Part shown: piece by piece, positions 56,224 through 64,000 of the stretch | Layout of the letters: each line of letters begins with the position of its first letter | Position numbering within the stretch: the first letter of the stretch is position 1 | Origin: Vesta saturnalis | Taxonomy: Eukaryota > Arthropoda > Insecta > Coleoptera > Lampyridae | Direction: 5' to 3' | NCBI GenBank assembly: GCA_036346205.1 | Contig: JARFJB010001166.1 | Coordinates: 11,765,001 to 11,829,000 of the forward strand | DNA length: 64,000 bases | Made by a program: the position numbers and the translations under genes | The notes under the pieces: generated by a model | Seen by the model: the letters and a program-made list of their open reading frames with translations, nothing else | Told to the model about the DNA's origin: nothing | Database searches by the model: none

Positions 56224-58238
56224 TCACATGTTACACAACGGAGCGCACGATGTTCCGCACAGAAAGCAGTGATTACAAAAATTAGATGTCATTCTTCGTT
56301 TTTTATATGTGCAGATGGAACAAGTAGTGCGTCGTGGTACAGTAGGTTCCCTTTGAACCTCCTGTTGTGGAATTTCAATGATTTCACTTATGAGAACTTT
56401 GAGTGACCGTTGCAAAGTTGGCATTGCCAAGCGCTGCTCTAGCCATGGTATTCTAAGCTGCTCATGAAGTTTATTCATAAAATCTTTCCTTGGCATAATT
56501 TTTTCTTCTCTTCTTTGTAAATTGTGTTTAAAAATGATCCATGAATTTATACACGCCATATTTAACATCCCATAGAACATGCATAAAGGCCACCTTTGAG
56601 TTTTTCTGGAACAACTTCTATGTCCACACATCTGGTCGAACGCATCCACCCCGCCCTTAGTTTTATTATAAAACACAATCATTTCTGGCTTTTTAGTTAC
56701 AGGGCAGATAGCTGATCCTTCATACATCGTGGACAAAAGCAAAACACTTTTATTTGGTTTAGTTTTGAATGAAACTAATGTTTTTTCTTTGTCGTAACAA
56801 AAAATTGACGTTCCCAACTTCCTGTGTTTCAGACTTATCAATTCAGGAGGCACCTCACGCTTGTTGTGTCGCATAGTACCAACCATTGTTAGATTGTATG
56901 GTGGTTTCAAGAGAACGTCCGCCAGCTTTACCGAAGTAAACCAGTTATCCATAGTTATATTTCTATTACTTCCATGGATACAACTAGTCAATTTTTTTTA
57001 CATTGGTTTCTGTATTTTTGTAAAGGTAAGGCTCAGCATCAAACATGTATTTTGTTCCTACATCACAGCACATGACAATTTTTATTCCATATTTTGAAGG
57101 TTTATTAGGAATGTACATCCTGAATGGACAGCGCCCTCTAAATCCCAATAGCTGCTCATCAATCGTTACATAACTACCAGGTTTACAGGATTGTTTGCAA
57201 TTTGAAATAAACTCATTCCAGATCTCCCGAATAGGCGCGAACCGGTCTACTTGCTTTCTGTCGGCACGCGTAGCTTTATCGTCAAACCGCAGATTGTCTA
57301 ATAAAAATTCAAATCTCTTACAGCTCATTGTTGCTCTGTAAATTGAACCAGACTTCTTATAATCAAACATCTCTCTGGTGCTCAAATGGTTGTCCTTTTG
57401 AGCAGCTGCAAATATTAGTAGTCCAATAAGTGCATGCAGTTCATCCTGATTAGTATGGGAGACAGTGAACTTGGTAACTTTGTAATTGTGACATTTAACT
57501 GTAATCTCTGTGTTGGTGTGAATCAAAATTTTTACAAAGATAGATGAACCAAGCAAACAATGAAAAACATCTAATGGTGTCTGAGCTTCAAGTGTGGCTC
57601 CGGAAGGTCCTTGTCTTACATATACTATATTCCGTTTTGCTATCCTTTTACACCCAGAAGCAGCAGTAGTACACCAGCGGTATCCGTTTTTACCCTTGAG
57701 AGATCGTGGCAAGTTTTTTTTCAGATTTTTATTTATTAGATCCCCTGCGACACCGCTTTGTTTATTTTTTAAATCATGATCGTTTTCTTTGTCACTTTGT
57801 TCATTTTCTAACATTTCCAAAGATTCAGATTCCATTGGTGCTTCTACCTCTTTTTGATCATTCTCTAATGCTTCCAAATCTGGAGTTTCCACTGGTGCAT
57901 CTACCTCACCCTGATGATTATCTGATGCTTCCAAATCTTCAGTTTCCTCTGGTGTTTCGTCCACAGCATTTCTTTTTAAGTGTTTTTAATCCTTGAATCA
58001 AAGTTAATGATACTCTTTTTCGATAACTTGTTCGTAGTTGACGAAAATTTTGATCAGAATCGCTGCTTTCTAGATCTGACACATTGGGTTCATATTCTGA
58101 TTCAGATGGGCTAAAGTCATTCTCTAAGTTATCTGCATCTTCGCCATCGGAGGATCTGCTAAATCCTGCTAGGCCTGCAGCTTCTAACTCTTTCTGGGTC
58201 AACGGCCTTATATCTTCCCAACGTAGTCGTTTAGCCAT
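56224..58238 (-). pseudogene. piggyBac-3 transposase, two frameshifts
   Basis: The ATG complement at 58238 starts MAKRLRWEDIRPLTQKELEA. A shift near 57960 leads to an acidic repeat (three rough copies of EALENDQKEVEAPME, 57960-57780). Then KNGYRWCTTA, TPLDVFHCLLGSSIFVKILI and LHALIGLLIFAAAQKDN follow. The catalytic region has SYVTIDEQLLGFRGRCPFRM (first Asp), then a shift near 56990 and NITMDNWFTSVKLADVLL (second Asp), and TKGGVDAFDQMCGHRSCSRK (third Asp). The C-terminal domain CSICTYKKRRMTSNFCNHCF..CGTSCAPLCNM ends at 56224. It is distinct from piggyBac-2 in sequence and is its host element. Confidence 0.9.
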
Positions 58239-58239
58239 T

Positions 58240-58668
58240 CCATCATAAATACAGTTATCCTAAGGGACAATACGTTAGGAATATTCACAATTCTTGTAAT
58301 ATAAATACTAACCTTACGGTGAATTTACCGAATTATGATGAAATCAAATAAAGCACTAACGTGTTTGATACTACAGACTCCGAAAACTGCTTGTCGGACT
58401 GCGTAATGAAGTTTATTTACGAAACTCAGTGAAACCCGTGGTCATATTAATAATAACGTAAACACTAACCATTCGTAAAAATTACGAAACGACGCCGATA
58501 TCACAAGTACGCACAGACCTGTTTGCCGGTACAGGCTGAGGAAACTAGTTTTCGAACGGTTTAATGAAGCTAGACGAGCACGCAAGGTCGTGCGAATAAT
58601 ACACAGCTGCCAAATCATAATTTACCAGAACGCGTTGGTAAATTTTAAGAATGGTTAGTATTCTAGAG
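58240..58668. other. piggyBac-3 5' non-coding region and terminal repeat
   Basis: No other gene is seen. The stretch 58370-58640 is less AT-rich and contains short palindromes such as gcacgcaaggtcgtgc (about 58579). It ends at the TIR at 58653-58668. Confidence 0.5.
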
Positions 58669-58685
58669 TTAACAAAAGCTTAATA

Positions 58686-58922
58686 TATAGTGGGTCCATA
58701 AAGTAATGCATAAATTAATTTAAAAGGAAGTATTTGTTTCTTGAAAAACGCTTGGACACGTCGATTAGTATTTTTAGTTGCGCATTTATTACAATACAAT
58801 TTTTTTATACAGGGTGTCTCATAATAAGACAACACTTTCGATTTTTTTAAATGGAACGTTTTTTCAAGAAACAAATACTTTAATTTTAAATTAATTTATA
58901 CATTACTTTATGGACTCACTGT
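58686..58922. mobile_element. MITE of about 235 bp with about 65-bp TIRs (mariner-like)
   Basis: The left arm tagtgggtccataaagtaat (from 58687) pairs with the right arm read in reverse, cagtgagtccataaagtaat (from 58920). The match extends through aaattaatttaaa and gtatttgtttcttgaaaaa. TATA lies on both sides. It has no coding capacity. The inner part contains acagggtgtctcataataag, and this inner sequence recurs at 60766-60890. Confidence 0.85.
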
Positions 58923-59129
58923 ATAGTCGACCCGTCATAATTCAAAAGCAAAGCGAGGGTTATATTGAGGGCGGTCTAGAATAACATCAGTGGTGGGGTA
59001 GACGTTGGACAAGGGTGGTCTCGAGTTCTTACAATGTGTTTATTTTAAAAAGTTGAGAGTGTTTACTGAAGTGAATATGTTTTATATTGTTTGCGAACTA
59101 CCTATTTATTGTCGTATTTGTTAGGTGTT

Positions 59130-59600
59130 ATTGTAATTTTGTAAAACCCCTGGCTAATATCCAGATATGTTCCTGAGCCCTTATTGTATTAGTTAATGCT
59201 TAATAGTTAATTCGCATGGGCTCATGACACGGTGGCGGCTAGTGACCGCGCACCGTTGAAGGGCGCTGTCTTCTGGATAGCCTCAGGTGTCGACCTATTA
59301 CGAAATCAAGGCCTTATTGCCCGCGAACCAGTTAAGGGATGATCTTGGCCTAAATATTTAGGTAAGGCAATAAGAGGCATGGGCTAACTACTGGTCCATT
59401 GGCTTTGCAGTCCTGTAGCGGGGGGCTGGGATAGGCTTGTATCCTAAACTACATAATGGCGTATTAATCAATTAACAGGTATTTAGAGCGAGCTCCACCG
59501 ACACAAAGGCATCTGTCCTGATGACAATTATTGCTGCGGACGACGAAGGATGTACCAGACTAACCCGGGGGGCTTGCCCCCCTGTGAGTACTTTGTTTGT
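59130..59600. other. GC-richer block of unknown origin
   Basis: Compared with its surroundings this block is clearly richer in G and C, with cacggtggcggctagtgacc, gtagcggggggctggg and acccggggggcttgcccccc. No open frame or known RNA fold was recognised. It may be the untranslated end of an unrecognised retroelement. Confidence 0.4.
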
Positions 59601-59718
59601 CCTTAACAGATAAAAAATTGTGATATTGTTGCATGCGCTTAAACGATCGAGATAACCGACCTTTGCTGTCTACTCATTCTCTCTGCACAAATCTTCGTAA
59701 TATATGAGTCCATTTTTA

Positions 59719-60072
59719 ACCCTTACCTACTACCGTGGGGTGTTTTGAGACCCTAGTTCATGGTTTTTTGTTCGTTGAGTATATGATTTTGTAAGTAGGT
59801 TTTTCTTATTTCCGTTATTCTCCTATATCATCATTATGAGGATAATAGTGACATTAAAATGTTCTAACTATTTGTGAATTGTTGTATAAGTCCTAGGTGG
59901 AGTTTCCAGAACACCCCAGCATAGTAAGTAAGTGTAGTGAATGGTTGAGTGGTCTAAAGTAATGGATCGGTCTTTAACAAAAGAACAACTTCAAACGTTG
60001 GTAGAAAACCTTTATGACGATGTGGAGAGTGAACTGCATAATGAAGGTGATAGTGACCCATACGATGCTATG
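59719..60072 (+). mobile_element. piggyBac-5, left-end fragment
   Basis: TTAA at 59715-59718 precedes cccttacctactaccgtggg, a piggyBac-like terminus. A short N-terminal coding piece follows. The element is cut at about 60072 by repeat R, and no matching right end was found. Assignment as piggyBac rests on TTAA, the ccctta start and the acidic N-terminal protein. Confidence 0.5.
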
Positions 60073-60219
60073 AGTGTAATTACGAAAAAAAGATTTGCGA
60101 AAGTACAATTACAGAAAATGTTCCCTAATTACTCACAAGACATTTCTAAATTTAGTACAGTACTTCCGGGTTCGCAAATGCAAACACTTAACACTAGTCA
60201 AATTTTACAATTTTTTTAA
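59941..60219 (+). pseudogene. Chimeric ORF: piggyBac N-terminus fused to repeat R C-terminus
   Basis: The 92-codon frame begins MVEWSKVMDRSLTKEQLQTL and VENLYDDVESEL, an acidic, helix-rich start similar in style to piggyBac N-termini. From about codon 45 (VITKKRFAKVQLQKMFPNYS) it is repeat R sequence, ending QILQFF at 60219. Copy 1 of R (53107) has the same end without this start, so the ORF is a product of insertion. No function is claimed. Confidence 0.5.
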
Positions 60220-60715
60220 AATTAATTAATTGGCAAATTTATGAGTTTAAATTTAACCGGAACTGGCGTCAATTTCGTTTATTTTATTACACCGTTAAAA
60301 AAACTATAAAAATTTTAATGATTGAAAACTTCAAGGTAGAGTATATAAAACTAAACTTTTTGAAGCACGCTGTATGTTTTCATTGCTTTTTCAGAACCCA
60401 TTACACCGCTACTTCATATTTTTTATTAACCGTAAAACGAATATTTATTTTTTTAATTTAAAAATTACAAGGTATGCCCTGTGTTCAATGTAGAATGGAA
60501 TAAATTATGTAAGATATGAAAATGTAAATTTTTTGGGTTTTTTAATGGTGCATGTTAAATTATACAATCTAAACGTTTCGATAACACTTACAGTTATCTT
60601 CGTCAGTACTAATATTATCTATTAAAATTGTTAGAGATGTTGAAACAATTGTAAGATCAATATTTTAAATTGTGAATGTTAAGTATAAAGAGATCCATTA
60701 TGATTGACACCCTTA
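60073..60715 (+). repeat. Repeat R, copy 2
   Basis: Nearly identical to 53107-53766 over its full length. Here the right edge runs on from caccctta directly into aagtaatgtataaattaatt, the MITE-type sequence, without the piggyBac found in copy 1. It contains the second hammerhead-like motif at 60574-60606 (minus). Confidence 0.85.
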
Positions 60716-60910
60716 AAGTAATGTATAAATTAATTTAAAATTAAAGTATTTGTTTCTTGAAAAAACGCTTGGACACGTCGATTAGTATTTTTAGTTGCGC
60801 ACTTTTTACAACACAATTTTTTTATCCAGGGTGTCTCATAATAAACGATCTGACCACACTTTCGATTTTTTTAAATGGAACGCCCTGTAGATTATGCCAT
60901 ATTCGGATTT
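60716..60910. repeat. Partial copy of the 58686 MITE
   Basis: 60716-60890 matches 58703-58866 (aagtaatgtataaattaattt, gcttggacacgtcgattag, cagggtgtctcataata). It lacks the outermost 16 bp and the whole right arm. A short cagggtg..cgccctgta pair (60828-60907) may be a tiny nested element. Confidence 0.75.
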
Positions 60911-61073
60911 TACTGCAAATTCTAGATATTTTGGGTATAATATACCCTTGGTCTATCTATCTCCGTTTCTAAAATATTGACACTTGAAAAATGAGAATTT
61001 TTCCTTTTTTAACTCGCTACAAATTCCTCTACGTAGAGTGCTAACAGTGCTTAAAGGTCTAGTTGATTCAACC

Positions 61074-62212
61074 CTTAACTGCTGACATCGAGTCTATCAG
61101 ATTCAGCCCACTGTACTTTGATCTGAAACGCCCACTCAAATGCATTTATTTACAAGTGCCTGGCTCTAAGTACCTTCTTAACTTTCAGTCTAGTTTGACG
61201 CCTTAAAAAGACATTATTGTAAATTTTTCGGTTTCCGAGTTATAGTCGTTAAGGAGTCTGGGAGACTCCATGTCAGTGTGTGTGTGTGTAATATAATTGA
61301 ATATATATGATCATGGCTAGTTCTTCACGATCCGTGAATCTTTTAGATCAAAATTTCGAGGAAATTTGTAATCAATGGTATGACATATGACATATGTGAT
61401 ACTGAGAACGAAGACGAGAGTGTTATATTATACTCAGTGAACATGACTCTTGTAGTGAGCAAGAACTTTCTGAAGAGAACGATTTTCAGCAAGAAATTGA
61501 TTCTGAAAACAATTTGGAAGAAGAATGTGCTTCAGGTAAACATTTGGAAGTAACAAAAAAGGCTTATTTTTACGGAAAAAATCGATATAAATAGAGTAAA
61601 ATAGAGCCAACCCGAAATGTACGAACTCCACAACATAATATTGCATTTGCCAGTGGCACGTCGTCCTGGCCAAGATAATGCTTCCACCTATTTTCAAATG
61701 TAGTTTTCTCAGGATATGTGTGAGTTAGTCATAAAGTGGACCAACCAAGAACTAGAAAACATGAGAAATAAACATAAAAGAAAAAATAAACCAGAATTAG
61801 CAAATATAGATGAAGTGGAATTCAAAACGTTTTTGGGATTGTTGCTCTATACATCCATACTCAAATCGAATGATGAAGATGTACGTAGTCTTTTCGCTGC
61901 AAATGGTAAAGGAAGAGATGTTTTCAGGGCAGTTATGTCAATGCAACGATTTTTGGCAATTCTAACTGCTCTACGATTTGACAATCCTGAAGTCAGGGAT
62001 AAAAGATTCATGCTAGCGCTGCAATACATGAATTTTTCGAAATGTTTATTCGAAATACACAAAACTTATGTTCTTGGTGAATCTGGATGTGTAGATGAGA
62101 TGCTTGTGGGATTTCGCGGTAGATGTTCATTTAAAATGTTTATACCTAATAAACCTTGTAAATACGGCCTAAAAATAATGTGTTTATGTGATGCGCGGAC
62201 AAGTTATTTGTA
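61074..62212 (+). mobile_element. piggyBac-4, left part, interrupted by a DUF4817-type element
   Basis: A likely left terminus is cccttaactgctgacatcg near 61074-61092; the preceding ttcaa may be a mutated TTAA. The transposase runs to 62212, where cggggtggcc of the next element begins. The remainder should lie beyond the right edge of the window, after that element. Confidence 0.6.
61313..62212 (+). pseudogene. piggyBac-4 transposase, N-terminal two fifths, frameshifted
   Basis: The ATG at 61313 opens MASSSRSVNLLDQNFEEICN. Shifts and stops at 61385-61700 interrupt an acidic region and KKAYFYGKNRYK. From 61716 the frame is open: MCELVIKWTNQELENMRNKH, VEFKTFLGLLLYTSILKSND, DVFRAVMSMQRFLAILTALR and GCVDEMLVGFRGRCSFKMFI, in which the usual DE-LL..FRGR aspartate is present. 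It ends at LCDARTSYLY, in the middle of the conserved core, exactly at the TA used by the following element. Confidence 0.85.
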
Positions 62213-64000
62213 CGGGGTGGCCAACTAAGAACGGCCGTCGGCCATATCTCAGGAATGGATTATAGCACAGGTTCGGGAAAAAAATTTTTATAACAAAAGT
62301 GGCCTCGGGAAACGCCTGGAAATCATTTTCAGAATTGTAGGTCCACCGCTAGAGGGCGTATTTGACAGTTAAAATTTTAAAAAGCAAAATTTTTCAAAAT
62401 TTAGAATCAGATTCCTCGACAAATTCTGCATATTTTTTATTTGACAAGTTTTAGTCGATCTCTTCAAATAAGGGGTGGGGGAGAGTGGGAACCTTGTTAC
62501 GAAAATACGCCTTTAATTCAGGTTCTGCGTGACCGATTTTAATAAACTTGATGTTGTTTGAAAGAGCTTTTGTTAAACAATAGAAAATTTGTAAATTTGA
62601 AGCAATCTGATTAATAACATAAATGCTAGAGGGCGCTGTTTAATATTTTTTTAATATTGTGTTTTCTCTTTACAATTTTAAATGGAAGCATAAAAATTTA
62701 AGTAGGTCTTTAAAAATTAGCTAAATTAGTAATAAAACAGTGAAAACTGCAAGTCGATATCTTTTTCCTATCCTGAGATATCGTAAGAAACAGGTAAATG
62801 GCGAGAATTGTTCTTCCAACGTCTAGTAGGCTAGTTCGCGTTAACGGAAATTATTAAATTTAGCCTGGATGAAAAGATCTTACATTGGTCTGCAGTAATT
62901 TAAACTGTTATCATACTAATATTATGGTTGCCGCTAGATTACCTAAATGAGAACAAATTATAAAATAATAATGTGATAAATCTAACAATTAAAACCGTAA
63001 ATAAATAACTACGTCATTAGTGTCGCCCTAGATGTTCGAAATGTCGTCCATCATTTTCAATGCATGAAATCAATCACTGACGGGTGGAGAGAACAGCAGT
63101 TTCAATTTCTGCCCTTGAAATACTTCGTATTGTCTGTCGTATTCTTTCAATCATGTCAGCTCTTGCTGTGGGTCTATCGGCATAAACGAGATCTTTTATT
63201 CGCCCCCACAAATAAAAATATAAACAAGTTATGTCTGGAGACCTTGGTGGCCAAATAAGTAAACTTCCACGTCCTATCCACCTTTCAGGGTATGATTGAT
63301 CTAAGAAATTCCGAACATCTCTAGAATAATGTGCCGGGCACCCATCATGTTGCAAGAACATGTCACAACGAATGGCCAAGGGTACGTCTTCTAAAACAAG
63401 TGGCAATTCGTTGCTTAAAAAATCTAAATATATTTCTCCATTAACAGTCTCATTAAAAAAAAGGCCCAATTATTTCTCCACCTAGAATACCGCACCAGAC
63501 ATTTACAGACCAACGACCCTGATGTTGGACCACCTGCATCCAGTGGGGATTCGTTTCCGACCAGTAGTGCATATTATGTCGATTTACACTACCATCACTA
63601 TGAAAAGTGAAAGTATTTCAGGATTGTCGTGTATCATATTTGAGAGCCAGTTGCAAAAATCCAACCTGGTATCGAAATCTTGAGCATTCAAACTATGGTG
63701 TAGGACCATGTGATATGGGTGCAATCTAAAATAGTATATATTATAAAATAATCAGATCAATAAGACACATTGAAGTCCTTCGTTGTTAGTAAACGAAAAA
63801 GGACTTTAAATGCATTAACTCTCGTGATGTTATTACGAATTTTTTTCGCCCGGCCTCTCATTATTTTTTATTATTGGTACCTTTTTACTTTACTTTGCCT
63901 CACTTAATTATTATGTTGTTGGTTAAAATCTATTCACATAGCATAAGAAGTTAATTTCATTAAATAATTTGGTGTTTTGTTGAAACAGGACATAAAATGG
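62213..64000 (-). mobile_element. DUF4817-type long-TIR element, right end outside the window
   Basis: The left end cggggtggccaactaagaac begins after TA at 62211-62212 inside the piggyBac-4 gene. About 850 bp of non-coding, presumably terminal-repeat sequence precede the minus-strand transposase. The partner end is not in the window, so TIR pairing cannot be shown. Confidence 0.7.
63074..63730 (-). pseudogene. DUF4817/DDE transposase, C-terminal part
   Basis: Read on the minus strand from about 63730: LDFCNWLSNMIHDNPEI, then (other frame) HSDGSVNRHNMHYWSETNPH, the HHW-type segment before the second acidic residue, and VNVWCGILGGEIIGPFF. From 63469 the frame is open: ETVNGEIYLDFLSNELPLVL, MFLQHDGCPAHYSRDVRNFL (second Asp), YPERWIGRGSLLIWPPRSPD (third acidic), IKDLVYADRPTARADMIERI and SRAEIETAVLSTRQ, ending at 63074. 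The first catalytic Asp lies further right in poorly preserved sequence. LYFYLWG has replaced the usual LDFFLWG, so one conserved Asp is gone. Confidence 0.82.

Larger units (their letters stand above)
53772..58668 (-). mobile_element. piggyBac-3, containing piggyBac-2
   Basis: TTAA at 53768-53771 and 58669-58672 flanks ends that read ccctagattactaacc (left) and ctctagaatactaacc (right, reversed), a 16-bp TIR with two mismatches. A secondary TTAA at 53831-53834, inside its left end, received piggyBac-2. Without the insert the element is about 2.6 kb. The transposase is on the minus strand at 56224-58238. Confidence 0.88.

Noticed and set aside
1..64000. CRISPR arrays, operons, riboswitches or bacterial features
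   Set aside because: No regularly spaced direct repeats with unique spacers. Introns, poly(A) signals and eukaryotic transposons show that the DNA is eukaryotic.

Overview
The window is nuclear DNA from an insect with an AT-rich, transposon-packed genome. A beetle is a reasonable guess: the introns of the recognisable host genes are about 50 bp, and the mix of RTE and CR1/Jockey-like LINEs, Penelope-like fragments, piggyBac, mariner, pogo and hAT elements suits such genomes. The species cannot be fixed from the sequence. No rRNA, tRNA, CRISPR array or bacterial operon was seen.

Three host genes can be recognised. (1) The terminal exon of a swiprosin/EFHD2 homologue lies on the plus strand at 8490-8621, with a poly(A) signal; the rest of the gene must lie to the left. 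(2) A complete, compact three-exon SFT2D3-like vesicle-transport gene lies on the minus strand at 34283-34985. (3) The C-terminal exons of a TAK1/MAP3K7 homologue, which make the coiled coil that binds TAB2/3 in this family, lie on the minus strand at 50972-52395; the kinase exons should lie to the right, beyond the window.

Almost everything else is transposable elements, many nested. Left to right: Penelope endonuclease fragments (215-770, 7160-7470); a long-TIR DUF4817-type Tc1/mariner relative (1044-3117); an antisense LINE (3755-6690); a 5'-truncated LINE with a 543-residue RT ORF (9215-11276); a DUF4817-type element (11421-16543) split by an almost intact piggyBac (12657-15495); a pogo-like element (17092-23107) split by a hAT (18642-22808).

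Next is a tandem duplication of about 4.8 kb (23251-28092 and 28093-32894). Each unit carries a pogo-like element with a (TA)n array inside the transposase gene. A mariner has landed in the array of copy A, and a Ty3/gypsy integrase fragment sits between TA arrays in copy B. After the SFT2 gene comes a third pogo-like element (35193-38075), then about 3.8 kb with no recognisable gene.

At 41938-42624 there is a fragment of an uncharacterised insect repeat protein with a CXC-like cysteine cluster. At 44490-50285 a CR1-like LINE contains a long-TIR DNA transposon, which contains an RTE LINE. To the right of the TAK1 exons, one piggyBac sits inside another (53772-58668), followed by a MITE, a GC-richer block, a further piggyBac fragment, and a piggyBac interrupted by a DUF4817-type element that runs off the right edge.

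The element genes are mostly decayed. The strongest evidence is repeatedly at the joints: TTAA duplications for piggyBac, TA for Tc1/mariner/pogo, and an 8-bp duplication for hAT. These allow the order of insertion to be read.
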